A DNA stretch of 64,000 nt from Oscillatoria sp. FACHB-1407 (GCF_014697545.1 NZ_JACJSA010000022.1:79577-143576); one strand, 5' to 3'; shown: positions 18,983 through 28,399, counted from the stretch's first letter. Notes: generated by a model not told the origin, from the sequence alone. Numbers and translations: made by a program.

Positions 18983-21860
18983 TTCGAACCACGGCCTTCC
19001 GCCCTTCCTCTGCTCCCAACATCACAACGGGACATACCGTTAACAGCAGCCATTGCCAGGAAGCGAGGGGAACCGTGCCAAAGATGCGGCTCAACGGTGG
19101 AATGTAGATGAACGCCCAGAGAGCGACCAACTCAACGGCAATGCCAACCCACAGCAAGCGATTTTGAAACCAGGGTAATTGAAATGCCGATGCCCATTCG
19201 GAGCGACAGGCGAATAGATTGCCTACCTGACAGGCGACGATCGCCGCCAGGGTCATGGTGGTGGCTTGCTGATAGATGGTCATCACCGTCGCATCGGCGG
19301 TATGCGCCAGAATGTCAGGTGTCACCTGTTGAATATCGGCGAGGGAATAGCCATAACTCCACCAGACGATGAAAAAGCCCGCCATCGACAGAATGGTTTC
19401 GATCGCACCCAAAAATCCGTAGGCGCGTAACAGCAGTGGCGCATTCAGCAAAAACTCTTTTTTGGCGCGAGGTGGACGGTTCATAATGCCCGTTTCGGGA
19501 GGTTCTGCCCCCAATGCCAGCGCAGGCACCATATCCGTTCCCAGGTCAACCGCGAGAATTTGCAGAATTGTCAGCGCAGGCGGAATCCGTAACGCCACCA
19601 TTGCTAAAAAGGGCACAATTTCTGGAATGTTGGACGCCAGAATATAGGTCATGAACTTGCGGATGTTCTGGTAGATGGCGCGTCCCTGCTCCACCGCACC
19701 GACGATCGCCGCGAAATTATCATCCGTCAACACGATATCCGCCGCTTCCCGTGCCACATCGGTTCCATTCATCCCCATCGCCACTCCAATGTTGGAGGCT
19801 CTCAGTGCAGGGGCATCGTTCACCCCATCGCCTGTGACCGCGACCACATCTCCCATGTCTTTGTAAGCCTGCACCAACCGCAGCTTATGTTCCGGTGACA
19901 TGCGGGCAAACACCAACCCAGAGCGGTATTTCAACACCTGCCGCAGTTGAGCATCGGAGAGGTGTCCCATGCCCTCTCCCGTCACGACTCGCACCTGATC
20001 TTCCACCAGCCCAATTTGACGAGCGATCGCCTCTGCGGTGAGTCCATAGTCGCCCGTCACCATCGTTACTTTGATGCCTGCTTGATGACACTCGGCGATC
20101 GCCCCTGGCACTTCATCACGAGGCGGGTCAAACATCGCGACCAATCCGATCAGGGTGAGATCTTGCTCTAGTTCTTGAGCACGCAAGTCTAGCAACTCGG
20201 TGTCCCCTTTGCGGGCAGCCACTCCCAAAACACGAAACCCCTGTCGGGCCAACCCATCATTGGCAGCCGCAACTTCATCCCAATCGTTCTGATTTAGCGG
20301 TTGTACTGCGCCATTTCTTAAAATCGATTGGCAATGGCGCAAGACTTCTAACGGTGCGCCTTTGGTAAACGCCAAGTAAGGATGGTCATTGCGCCACAAC
20401 TCCGACGATTGCCAATTCAACACCACCGTCATCATGCGGCGACGCGAGTCAAAGGGTATTTCTCGCAGTCGGGGATACTGAGTTTTCAGCGTTTCCAGCT
20501 TGAGTCCGGCTTTCACCGCCGCAACCAGCAGAGCCGCTTCCGTTGGGTCGCCAATCTCCTGCCAACGACTGGGCGTGTTGAGATGTACCAGACGAGCATT
20601 CGAGCAGAGGGCGGCTCCAACCAGTAGCAGATGCACCTTCCAGGTGGGCGTGCGATCGGGAATGTGAACCGTTCCAATCGTCGGGTCGTATCCCGCTCCA
20701 GTGACTTCAATCGCAGCAGACGAAACCGAAGAGGATGGATCGGGTTGCCAGGGAATCCAGAGATGACGCACGGTCATTTCATTTTTGGTCAGTGTCCCTG
20801 TTTTGTCGGTACAGACCACGGTGGTTGCACTCAACGTCTCTATGGCTGAAAGGCGGCGAACCAGGGCATTGCGCCGTGCCATTCGTTGCACTCCCAACGC
20901 CAACGCCAGAGTCACCGTGGGTAGCAGACCTTCCGGCACGTTCGCGACAATAATGCCGATCGCAAAGATAAAACTCTCGGTGGCACTCATCCCCACCAGC
21001 AAAAAACTGAGCAGGAAGACCGTCACGCCCATAATCAGAGCGATCGCCGTAATGATGCGGACAATTCGCGCCACTTGCACTTCCAGTGTGCTGGTTTCAC
21101 GCTTGATACTCGTGGTCAGGTGCGCGACCTGCCCAAATTCCGTTTGTGCTCCTGTGGCATATACCACCGCTACCGCCCGCCCTGCGGCAACGGTCGAGCC
21201 CGCCAGCACGAGATTGGCGATCTCTGCCGGATTGACTCGCTCTTGCAACGGTTGTTCCCCCGGACGAGTCAGAGCCTTGCCACCCCGCACCGGGACTGCC
21301 TCCCGCAACCTCACCGGATGGGCATTTCGAGCAACGGGCAGCGACTCACCCGTCAGCACCGAAACGTCGATATACAGCGCATCGGCAGATACCAGACGCG
21401 CATCGGCAGAAATGCGATCGCCCTCCTCCAGTTGCATCACATCGCCCCGCACCAACTCCCGCGCCGGAATCTGGGTTAGTTCCCCACCGCGATAGACCTT
21501 CACCTGCATCGGCAACACGTTTTTCAGGGCAGCTAACGCTTTTTCGGCTTGAAACTCCTGCCAAAAACTAAATATTGCATTGATCCAGATGACGGCCCAA
21601 ATTGCCCAACCCAATTCGGGAGTGCGCGAGATAAAGGCGAGAATGCCTGCTACCCAGAGCAGCAACGCCATGAAGTGAGTCAGTTGATCGGTGAAGCGTA
21701 ACCACAACAGACGATGGGCGGGTTCTGGCAACTCGTTGGCACCAAATTTCTCAAATCGCTGTGCAGCCTCAAATTCTGATAAACCCTCAGATGTAGTGCT
21801 TAAGGATTGATAAACCTCTTCGATCGGTAGTGCCCAGATTGGCTGATGTATTGACACCAT
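18960..21860 (-). CDS. Cation-transporting P-type ATPase, P2C-like (Na+/K+-ATPase-like)
   Basis: 966 residues. Visible are the N-terminal cation ATPase domain, the actuator TGES (170-173), the M4 motif NVPEGLLPT (about 307-315), the phosphorylation motif DKTGT (352-356), the hinge TGDGVNDAPAL and a C-terminal domain with NIPEIVPF and DLGTDMVPAL. NVPEGLL in M4 and DLGTDMVPA in M6 are hallmarks of the P2C group (animal Na+/K+ and H+/K+ pumps). The Ca2+ pumps (P2A) instead carry AAIPEGLP in M4. It is an inner-membrane pump with about ten helices; which cation moves is not proven. The last residues (VGSRE) are encoded by a heptamer repeat and are probably not functional. Confidence 0.92.
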   Translation of the reverse strand: MVSIHQPIWALPIEEVYQSLSTTSEGLSEFEAAQRFEKFGANELPEPAHRLLWLRFTDQLTHFMALLLWVAGILAFISRTPELGWAIWAVIWINAIFSFWQEFQAEKALAALKNVLPMQVKVYRGGELTQIPARELVRGDVMQLEEGDRISADARLVSADALYIDVSVLTGESLPVARNAHPVRLREAVPVRGGKALTRPGEQPLQERVNPAEIANLVLAGSTVAAGRAVAVVYATGAQTEFGQVAHLTTSIKRETSTLEVQVARIVRIITAIALIMGVTVFLLSFLLVGMSATESFIFAIGIIVANVPEGLLPTVTLALALGVQRMARRNALVRRLSAIETLSATTVVCTDKTGTLTKNEMTVRHLWIPWQPDPSSSVSSAAIEVTGAGYDPTIGTVHIPDRTPTWKVHLLLVGAALCSNARLVHLNTPSRWQEIGDPTEAALLVAAVKAGLKLETLKTQYPRLREIPFDSRRRMMTVVLNWQSSELWRNDHPYLAFTKGAPLEVLRHCQSILRNGAVQPLNQNDWDEVAAANDGLARQGFRVLGVAARKGDTELLDLRAQELEQDLTLIGLVAMFDPPRDEVPGAIAECHQAGIKVTMVTGDYGLTAEAIARQIGLVEDQVRVVTGEGMGHLSDAQLRQVLKYRSGLVFARMSPEHKLRLVQAYKDMGDVVAVTGDGVNDAPALRASNIGVAMGMNGTDVAREAADIVLTDDNFAAIVGAVEQGRAIYQNIRKFMTYILASNIPEIVPFLAMVALRIPPALTILQILAVDLGTDMVPALALGAEPPETGIMNRPPRAKKEFLLNAPLLLRAYGFLGAIETILSMAGFFIVWWSYGYSLADIQQVTPDILAHTADATVMTIYQQATTMTLAAIVACQVGNLFACRSEWASAFQLPWFQNRLLWVGIAVELVALWAFIYIPPLSRIFGTVPLASWQWLLLTVCPVVMLGAEEGRKAVVRRGVGSRE

Positions 21861-22005
21861 ACTTTTCTCATCCTGTGTGGATGCAGCGATATCCCATTCC
21901 TTATTGTTGTTGCACCTTGTGAGGAAGTCTTGAGGCTGATTTTAATGTTTCTGGTGTACCTGTCCGTTCGCTGAATCGTTTACTACAGGTTTTGCACAAG
22001 TAGTT

Positions 22006-22427
22006 CTGCTAAGAGCCTATCTGAAAACCCAAAAGTTGTAATAGGATTGGATTGGGCGTGTTTCAGCGTTTAGCGTATGACGAACTTCACAGAAGTTGAC
22101 CCTGCCTTTCTCCTTCCCGATGAGGTCTGGGAACACCTCAAAAATGCCATTCCACCCGAACCTTTGAAGCCAAAAGGTGGACGACCGAGAATGGACGATC
22201 GCAAAGCTTTGAATGCCATTTTCTATGTGCTGCGAACAAGTTGCCAGTGGAAGGCATTACCGAGGTCTTTAGGAGCGTCTAGCACGGTTCATGACCGATT
22301 TCAGTTGTGGATGAAGCAAGGTGTGTTTGAACGGATGTGGGAGTTAGGTTTGGAGCAATATGCTCAAGAGGTTGGGATTGAGTGGGAGTGGATGGGCAAT
22401 TCAGGTTTTCGGATAGGCTCTTAGCAG
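22006..22427 (+). mobile_element. Internally deleted IS5-family element (MITE-like, 422 bp)
   Basis: Terminal inverted repeats at 22006-22029 and 22404-22427 match at 23 of 24 positions; the inner part is GAGCCTAT[C/T]-GAAAACC. Between them is a single ORF for the N-terminal part of an IS5-type transposase. The ORF runs directly into the right terminal repeat, so the catalytic half was deleted while both ends were kept. The right end overlaps the hypE stop codon. No direct target duplication is visible: the flanking TCTGCTAA appears in inverted orientation on the two sides. Confidence 0.85.
22077..22424 (+). pseudogene. Truncated IS5-family transposase (N-terminal part)
   Basis: 115 residues: the DUF4096-type N-terminal segment (LPDEVWEHLKNAIPP..., GGRPRMDDRKALNAIFYVL, CQWKALP, VHDRFQLW). 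Full-length relatives continue after the WEWM segment into a DDE catalytic domain. Here the frame instead ends in NSGFRIGS, encoded by the right terminal repeat. It cannot catalyse transposition, but its ends could still be recognised by an intact relative elsewhere in the genome. Confidence 0.88.
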
Positions 22428-22795
22428 ATTCGGGGAAGCTGTTCACCGCTCAACATATCAACCATGCGTTGAGTCCCAATTCGACTCTTTAAAGTCACAA
22501 CCCCGATTGATTTGGATGTAACGCTACCAATCATGCAGGGCGCATTATCTGTTTTCAATGGGCTACCTGATGCATTGTGTGATGCATAGTAGGTTCGCAT
22601 CATGTCTAAGGCTCGTTCAGCATCATGTGCAGGCACAAAGGCAACAAAGCGTCCTTCATTCGCAACATAAAGCGGATCAAATCCCAAAATCTCACATGCC
22701 CCCTGCACTTCTTCCTGGATGGGAAGTTGAGACTCGGCGATCGCAAATATCCCTTGCATCATCTGTTGGGCAATAGCATTCCCTGCTTGGCACAC
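22421..22795 (-). pseudogene. hypE: C-terminal remnant of hydrogenase maturation protein HypE
   Basis: The frame encodes the last domain of HypE (PurM-like C-terminal part): EEVQGACEILGFDPLYVANEGR, FVPAHDAERAL, IGTQRMVDML and the diagnostic C-terminal PRIC, whose Cys carries the thiocarboxamide/cyanide in maturation. The N-terminal two thirds, including the ATP-binding domain, are missing. The first about 25 residues before SQLPIQEE do not look like HypE, and only a GTG is available as start. It abuts the IS5 remnant at its stop codon. Inferred: leftover of a hyp cluster once next to the hox genes. Confidence 0.85.
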
Positions 22796-22845
22796 AGAAC
22801 TCTTAATTCTCGGATTATTTTAGTCTTCTAAACGTTTAAGTCTCC

Positions 22846-22867
22846 TCACGAATTTCTCACAAATTCA
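22846..22867 (+). promoter_or_regulatory. Direct repeat TCACRAATTYM spaced by 11 bp
   Basis: TCACGAATTTC and TCACAAATTCA follow each other head to tail, one helical turn apart. This arrangement is typical of OmpR/PhoB-type regulator sites. It lies about 100 bp upstream of the DUF305 gene at 22964. Similar CTCACAA boxes occur in the hoxE/luxR, hoxW and hsp20 upstream regions. The regulator is unknown. Confidence 0.4.
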
Positions 22868-22963
22868 TGCTCAACTATAGATATAAACTTGCTTTCTAAT
22901 TCTATTTTTACATCTTGTGAAGAGCACAGAATTATTTTACCAATTGTGGCAGGAGGTCATCCT

Positions 22964-23620
22964 ATGCTGTTCAAAAGAACTGCATTAATTACACTCATTA
23001 GCTTAAGTTTTCTTGGCATTGGGGCGATCGCCACCGCGCAACGACAAAGCCCTATTCCATCTCATTTGACCATTAAGCAATCTGCCTGTCCCTCTGCTAT
23101 GAGTCATAGAGGCAGAATGAGAGGTGGCATGATGCCAATGCAACTGGCTAGCGAGTTTGATTACTTAAATCAGATGATACCGCACCACCAAGAGGCGATC
23201 GATACAGCTCAAATTATTCTGGAGCGGAGTAATCGTTCTGAAATGAGAGAATTTGCACAAGATATTATTGATGTTCAATCCACTGAAATTGAACAAATGC
23301 AGGCTTGGTTAAACGAATGGTACCCCGATCGCCCATCCGCCTTACTCTACACGCCGATGATGCGTGATTTGAGGCCATTAGAAGGCGATGCGCTGGATCA
23401 AACATTTTTAGAAGATATGATTTCACATCACCACATGGCAGTCATGATGTCACACATGTTGGTTCATCGTGGGTTTGTCGAACATGAAGCCCTTCGCCCC
23501 TTTTCAGAACGGATTGCCAGTTCTCAAAGAAATGAAATTCATCAAATGCAAGCTTGGCTAAACGAATGGTTTGATGCTCCAAGCGGATGTTTTGAAATGG
23601 GTAGGATGCAAGTGAGATAG
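22964..23620 (+). CDS. Secreted DUF305 protein (two DUF305 repeats)
   Basis: 218 residues with an N-terminal hydrophobic signal segment (TALITLISLSFLGIGAIATA). Two DUF305-like helical repeats are marked by NQMIPHHQEAID and EDMISHHHMAVM; both repeats end in MQAWLNEW. DUF305 proteins are His/Met-rich periplasmic or secreted four-helix proteins, and cyanobacterial CopM, a copper-binding protein, belongs to this family. A role in metal binding is likely but not shown here. The start is chosen because CAGGAGG lies just before ATG 22964; an earlier in-frame ATG at 22889 would put residues in front of the signal peptide. Confidence 0.87.
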   Translation: MLFKRTALITLISLSFLGIGAIATAQRQSPIPSHLTIKQSACPSAMSHRGRMRGGMMPMQLASEFDYLNQMIPHHQEAIDTAQIILERSNRSEMREFAQDIIDVQSTEIEQMQAWLNEWYPDRPSALLYTPMMRDLRPLEGDALDQTFLEDMISHHHMAVMMSHMLVHRGFVEHEALRPFSERIASSQRNEIHQMQAWLNEWFDAPSGCFEMGRMQVR

Positions 23621-23725
23621 GTGCGTACACTTCTTCTCTTATTCAATCGCTGGTGCCAGTAGATTGGATATGGGTGGCTCCTTCTCGTTTAGCTTGCTCT
23701 ACGGCTGTATCCAGTACGTTCTGCA

Positions 23726-24202
23726 TTATTCCAACTTCATGTATAGGGTTGTTCTCGCTGTTTGAATCAGATGATGGATTGCCTCCAATGCAACGTTAAT
23801 CTCTTGTTGAATCAATGCGGAAAATGTCTCTCCCAAGTCAAAATTGCTTCCTGGCACTGTTACCCACCACGCTTTAGGATGATGCCCGTAGAGTGCTTGA
23901 GTAATGGCTAGTAGGATAGACGGTTCACACCAATGCCCAGTCACCATTCCAGAATCTGAGATCGTGATCGGACACACTTGAACTGTTTTGGTATGAGTGA
24001 GATTAGCGTCTACAAAAATAACAAGATCTACCTCGATTAACCTTTCAGCTAAATCAGGGGTTAATTGCTGAACAGCGATCGCTTCTACATGGGGAATTTT
24101 CCAAGTTGCAACATGGCTAGCAATATGTGGCCCAACTCCATCGTCACCGCGTAAGGAATTGCCGTAACCAATCACTAAGATCGTTTGATTAACTGTATTC
24201 AC
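23726..24202 (-). CDS. hoxW: Hydrogenase maturation endopeptidase (HoxW type)
   Basis: 158 residues of the HycI/HybD peptidase family: GYGNSLRGDDGVGPHIA at the N-terminus holds the nickel-sensing Asp, and VIFVDAN and TVPGSNFDLGE are further family motifs. It removes the C-terminal peptide of the hydrogenase large subunit after nickel insertion, in the cytoplasm. The only large subunit in the window is HoxH, and this gene is on the same strand 2.7 kb downstream of hoxH, so it is assigned as HoxW. Decayed genes separate it from the operon. Its own promoter may lie near 24250, where a TATACA-like hexamer is seen. Confidence 0.9.
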   Translation of the reverse strand: MNTVNQTILVIGYGNSLRGDDGVGPHIASHVATWKIPHVEAIAVQQLTPDLAERLIEVDLVIFVDANLTHTKTVQVCPITISDSGMVTGHWCEPSILLAITQALYGHHPKAWWVTVPGSNFDLGETFSALIQQEINVALEAIHHLIQTARTTLYMKLE

Positions 24203-24356
24203 GTTGATGTTGTTTGGCTGTTTTGTAGCGACATCCCCACCTCTTGACTGTATAAAAAATTTGTTAGGTTTTTGTGAGGCTTCTCTGATTAGTTATGTTC
24301 TCTTATTAACCCGGGAACTATTGTTCATATGTCCTTTGAAAGTTAATCATGATTGT

Positions 24357-24435
24357 GTAGGATGTGTTAGACGATAGCCATAACGTATCAGCGACAGGCT
24401 ATCGGTGCGTTACGCTGACGCTAACAGCACGCTAC
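24357..24435. repeat. Imperfect long palindrome in hoxW upstream region
   Basis: GTAGGATGTGTTAG at the left pairs imperfectly with CTAACAGCACGCTAC at the right. An inner GATAGCC...GGCTATC pair surrounds TATCAGCGACA. It is similar in style to the GTTAGCG/TAACGCACC-type interspersed repeats of cyanobacteria. It lies between hoxW and the E2 fragment. The rest of 24203-24485 shows no gene. Confidence 0.55.
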
Positions 24436-24485
24436 ATAGAGATATAATGTCTTTCACTGCCAGGTTAATAACTCTCTATAGTTCT

Positions 24486-25061
24486 TCAAACATACGATTG
24501 AGGGTATTGGCGATCGCACTCAGCTAATAGTTGGCATACCTGATCATCAGTAGTTTGCGTAAAATCTTCGTACCAAAGACCAATGGCATTTCTTTCTTGA
24601 ATGGCTCCTTCTGGCCCTGTGCCCTGGATCTGGTTTAAATCAACGCCCAATTGAGCAGCTAATCGACGGGCAATAGGCGAGGCACGGAGTCGTTTACCAT
24701 TACCCGATGATATCGACGTGATTGAGGGTGTGAGAGGTAAAGCCACTTCACCAGACGGCTTCTCTTTGAGTTGCTGTGGGGATGGTTCTTGAGACGGCAC
24801 CGTCACTTTAGCCATCTCAGTCACTGTCTCTGAATGAACTCTAACCATCACCGTTCCTACAGGAACTTTAGTCCCTGGCTCCAGAACTAATTCATCAACA
24901 ATAGTGTCCTCAAAGACTTCAATTTCCATGATGCCTTTATCCGTTTCCACATCGGCAATGATGTCACCAGGCTGAAGGCGATCGCCCGGTTTGACATGCC
25001 ATGTAACCAGTGTTCCTGTTTTCATATCTGCCCCTAAGCTGGGCATACAGAAGTCAGCCAT
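24486..25061 (-). CDS. Lipoyl domain plus E3-binding domain protein, E2 of 2-oxoacid dehydrogenase lacking the catalytic domain
   Basis: 191 residues. The lipoyl domain (1-80) carries the lipoylation Lys in [13 protein letters not shown] linker rich in Pro/Glu/Lys leads to a peripheral subunit-binding domain (about 125-160: [20 protein letters not shown]). Normal dihydrolipoamide acetyltransferases continue with about 230 catalytic residues; here the protein ends after about 30 unrelated residues. It overlaps the E1-beta remnant by 8 bp, as in an operon. With broken E1 genes upstream it is probably a relic, though the ORF itself is open. Confidence 0.75.
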   Translation of the reverse strand: MADFCMPSLGADMKTGTLVTWHVKPGDRLQPGDIIADVETDKGIMEIEVFEDTIVDELVLEPGTKVPVGTVMVRVHSETVTEMAKVTVPSQEPSPQQLKEKPSGEVALPLTPSITSISSGNGKRLRASPIARRLAAQLGVDLNQIQGTGPEGAIQERNAIGLWYEDFTQTTDDQVCQLLAECDRQYPQSYV

Positions 25062-25847
25062 CGTGCATTACCATCCTTCTCACCGTTTGAACAATCGTTG
25101 CTGCTTGAGGTAATGCGGCTCGTTCCAACTGATTGGCATAGGGCATGGGAACTTCCGCTGCACAAATTCGCTCAACAGGAGCATCCAGTTCGTAAAATGC
25201 TTTTTCCATAATGCGAGCACTAATCTCTGCGGAGATGCTGCCGCTGCGCCATCCTTCATCGATAATGACAGCCCGATGCGTTTTGGCCACAGAGGTCACA
25301 CTGGAACCTGCCACAGTGCAGCTAGATTGAGTGCCTCATGAAACTCACCCTCAGCGGCTGCACCATCCCCAAAGAAGCAACAGGTGACATGGTTTCTTTG
25401 TAGTTTTTTGTCAGCTAATGCGAGTCCTACTGCCAGAGGTAAACCGCCTCCCACGATCGCATTGCCCCCGTAGAAACGCTTGTCCCTATCAAACAGGTGC
25501 ATCGAACCACCCCGTCCCCGACAACACCCCCCTAACTTGCCATACATTTCTGCCATCATCGTTGTCATGGCAATTTCCCACGCTAATGCTTGTCCGTGCT
25601 CTCGATAAGTAGCGACGATCGCATCTCCGGCTTGCAACGCCTGCATCACTCCCACTGCAACCGCTTCTTCTCCATTGTAGAGGTGCAAGAAACCACGAAT
25701 TTTAGAAGCACTATAGAGTTCAGCGCACTTGTCTTCAAAACGACGAATTCGCAGCATTTGCCGCAGCAATTCCAGAAGATGAGAGGAAGCCTCTTGAGGA
25801 GATTTTGGCTTAACTGCACTTGATTTTCTCATTGAAATTATCCCCAT
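25054..25847 (-). pseudogene. Deleted E1-alpha/E1-beta of pyruvate/acetoin dehydrogenase
   Basis: The upstream frame (25847-25296) encodes the N-terminal half of a thiamine-diphosphate E1-alpha ([27 protein letters not shown], the cofactor motif [20 protein letters not shown]) and stops after LWQVPV. An overlapping frame (25314-25054) encodes the last about 80 residues of E1-beta ([32 protein letters not shown]). The end of alpha and the first two thirds of beta are missing, so a single deletion of roughly 1.1-1.2 kb that broke the frame is inferred. The order acs-E1-E2 resembles a fermentative or acetate-handling cluster. Confidence 0.85.
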
Positions 25848-26517
25848 TTAGTCTGTTTCTAGGGTGGATAAGTCTCCTTCGGGTAAACCGAGTTCTCGTG
25901 CTTTTAACAGTCGCCGCATAATCTTGCCACTCCGAGTTTTTGGCAAGCTCTCTTGAAATTCCAACTCTTTAGGGGCGATCGCGGTACCGAGTTTTTGGCG
26001 AGCAAAGCCGATGAGTTCTAACTTCAAAGCGTCACTCGGTTGATAGTCGGACTTAAGGGCGACAAACGCCTTTACCAGTTCACCAACCATGGGATGGGGT
26101 TTGAATCACCCCGGCCTCTGCAACGGCTGGATGCTCCATCAACACACTTTCCACCTCAAAAGGCCCGACCATATGCCCAGAAGTCTTGATAATGTCGTCT
26201 TCTCGCCCAACAAACCAAAAATAACCATCTGCATCCCGCATTGCCAGATCGCCCGTAATATACCAACCATCGACAAAACATTTCTGGTAACGGGCTTCAT
26301 CGTGCAAATATCCCCGAAACATTGATCGCCACCCCGGTTTCAGAGCTAAGTCGCCATCCACATTGGGTTTATCAATCAATTCAACTGTGCCATCCTCATG
26401 TCGCCGCACGATCGCGGCTTCAATACCTGGAACTGGACGCCCCATCGAACCAAGACGAATCTCCATCGTCCTGTAATTGGCAATCATGATGCCACCTGTT
26501 TCCGTCTCATTCAGCAC
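25848..26517 (-). pseudogene. acs: Acetyl-CoA synthetase remnant (C-terminal third, frameshifted)
   Basis: Frame 1 (26517-26080) starts inside the adenylation domain with [12 protein letters not shown] and includes [20 protein letters not shown] and [20 protein letters not shown]. Frame 2 (from about 26090 to 25848) continues [16 protein letters not shown] and ends with the acylation-site motif [15 protein letters not shown]. The two join if two bases are restored after GVI (family sequence GVIGKP-PMVGE). About 400 N-terminal residues are absent. The truncated 5' edge coincides with a duplicated segment, ATCTCATTCAGCACTAC, at about 26508-26541. Confidence 0.88.
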
Positions 26518-26561
26518 TACACTATCTCATTCAGCACTACAACAAAGGATGGGAATAAGAA

Positions 26562-26924
26562 ATGACTGCGTTAAATAACAAACATTCCTATGCTGATCAG
26601 ATGAAGCATGTTCGCAGCTACACGAGCAAGCTGTCGAATGCGCTGCCTGATGTCATGAAGAATTTTTATGCCCTCAGCAAAGCGTCTTCCAGTGATGGAG
26701 CGTTGGATACCAAAACCAAAGAACTGATTGCATTGGCGATCGCCGTTGCCACGCACTGTGATGACTGCATTGCTTTTCACACCAGTTCAGCCTTAAAAGC
26801 AGGTGCAACCCCAGAAGAAATCATGGAGATGTTGGGGGTAGTTGTTTTTATGGGTGGGGGACCAGCGTTGATGTATGCAACACACGCGATGGAAGCCGTA
26901 GAGGAACTGCAATCATCCCAATAA
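26562..26924 (+). CDS. AhpD-like carboxymuconolactone decarboxylase family protein
   Basis: 120 residues, a single all-helical AhpD-like domain. It has the redox-active CxxC in HCDDCIAFHTSSAL (about residues 66-79) and the following helix KAGATPEEIMEML. Proteins of this form act as alkylhydroperoxidase-like thiol redox enzymes or partners. It is transcribed toward hoxH and away from the acs remnant. Peroxide defence near an oxygen-sensitive hydrogenase would make sense, but this is inference. Confidence 0.88.
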   Translation: MTALNNKHSYADQMKHVRSYTSKLSNALPDVMKNFYALSKASSSDGALDTKTKELIALAIAVATHCDDCIAFHTSSALKAGATPEEIMEMLGVVVFMGGGPALMYATHAMEAVEELQSSQ

Positions 26925-26939
26925 TCGAAGGAATATTGG

Positions 26940-28397
26940 CTAGTTTCGCCAAACCTCATGAAGTAATGTTCCATCTGCACCGAGCAATTGAACCTGTAAT
27001 GGCATTTGCCCCGCAGCATGAGTTGAGCAGCTTAAACAGGGATCAAACGCCCGGATTCCAGCTTCTACCCGGTTCAGCATGCCTTCAGGAATGGTAGAAC
27101 CATGAATGAAATGGCGAGCGATTTGAGCCACAGTCCGATTCATCGCAAGGTTGTTTTGTCCGGTTGCAATGATTAAATTGATTTGTTGTATCAGCCCGTT
27201 TTCATCGACTTGATAATGATGAAATAGAGTGCCACGAGGGGCTTCACTCACTCCAACTCCTTCTAACTGGTTGATGCCTGCATTCGCTCTGAGATGGGTT
27301 GACTGCAAGTCTGGGTCATCCATCATCCAATCGATCTGTTCGATCGCACCCAAAATTTCAATTAAGCGGGCGTAGTGATAGAAGAAGGAAGACGTCACTG
27401 TGCCGTTGCCGTGCTCGCGAAATTCCTGCAATTCTCGATCGGCTAAAGGGGTACCGATGCGAGTACAGACATTGAGACGGGCCAGAGGGCCAACTCGATA
27501 AAGACCATTATCTAACCGACAGTGTTCTTGCTCAGCAGGATAGCCCAAAGGACGGTAATAGGGAAATTTTAAGTAAGACCAGGGTTCGACGGCTTCGCCA
27601 ATGTAGTCGCGATAGCGGTTAGGGTCGAGGCGATCGCCAATAATGTTGCCTGCACTATCTATCACCCGTAAGTAACCATCGTAGTGCTCCCACAATCCGT
27701 GGGGAGTGACTAACCCCATAAACAAAGACGGAAAGTTGCCAAAAGTTTGGGCTTCGCGTTCATGCTTCTGCAAGACCTGCTTAAACTGCTGTAATGCATT
27801 TAAGGCCGTCGCCCGAACTTCTGGCAGGTAATCGCGAATGCTGTCTCGTCCTGCATCAGATAATGGCTCTCGTACCCCACCTGGAACTGCCCAGGCAGGA
27901 TGAACTTTGCGGCCTCCCAGCAGTTCAATAATTTCTTGACCAAACTGACGTAAGCGAATGCCACCCCGAGCCAGTTCAGGGGCAGTGGCAATCAACCCAA
28001 CTAAGTTACGACGGTGTGGATCGGTGTCCATACCTAACAGCAGGTCTGGAGCACTGAGATGAAAGAAACTCAGGGCATGAGATTGGACGATTTGAGCCAG
28101 ATTGATCAAGCGACGCAACTTAACTGCTGCGGGAGGAATCGTCACCGCCAGAATGCGATCGCCCGCTTTTGCTGAAGCTAACAGATGACTCACTGGACAG
28201 ATGCCACAAATTCGAGCAGTAATTCCTGGCATTTCCCAGAGGGGACGTCCTTCACAAAATTTCTCAAATCCACGAAATTCAGTGACATGAAAGCGAGCAT
28301 CCGTCACTTGTCCAGTGTCATCCAGGTAGATGGTAATTTTCGCGTGTCCTTCAATGCGAGTCACCGGATCAATCACAATTTTTTGTGTCATAGCCAA
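26940..28397 (-). CDS. hoxH: Bidirectional [NiFe] hydrogenase large subunit HoxH
   Basis: 485 residues. Nickel-binding motifs: N-terminal [10 protein letters not shown] (L1) and C-terminal DPCLSCSTH (L2), with further family blocks EGHAKITI and [14 protein letters not shown] sequence. After the L2 His a 26-residue tail ([10 protein letters not shown]...) remains, the peptide normally removed by HoxW. HoxY and HoxH form the hydrogen-activating module, coupled to the HoxEFU diaphorase that exchanges electrons with NAD(P)H or ferredoxin. It is the last gene of the operon, 2 bp after the CBS gene, so translation is probably coupled. Confidence 0.96.
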   Translation of the reverse strand: MAMTQKIVIDPVTRIEGHAKITIYLDDTGQVTDARFHVTEFRGFEKFCEGRPLWEMPGITARICGICPVSHLLASAKAGDRILAVTIPPAAVKLRRLINLAQIVQSHALSFFHLSAPDLLLGMDTDPHRRNLVGLIATAPELARGGIRLRQFGQEIIELLGGRKVHPAWAVPGGVREPLSDAGRDSIRDYLPEVRATALNALQQFKQVLQKHEREAQTFGNFPSLFMGLVTPHGLWEHYDGYLRVIDSAGNIIGDRLDPNRYRDYIGEAVEPWSYLKFPYYRPLGYPAEQEHCRLDNGLYRVGPLARLNVCTRIGTPLADRELQEFREHGNGTVTSSFFYHYARLIEILGAIEQIDWMMDDPDLQSTHLRANAGINQLEGVGVSEAPRGTLFHHYQVDENGLIQQINLIIATGQNNLAMNRTVAQIARHFIHGSTIPEGMLNRVEAGIRAFDPCLSCSTHAAGQMPLQVQLLGADGTLLHEVWRN

Positions 28398-28399
28398 CT

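Noticed and set aside
20785..21495. 236-codon + strand frame antisense to the P-type ATPase
   Set aside because: Ser/Arg/Thr-rich shadow of the ATPase actuator region.
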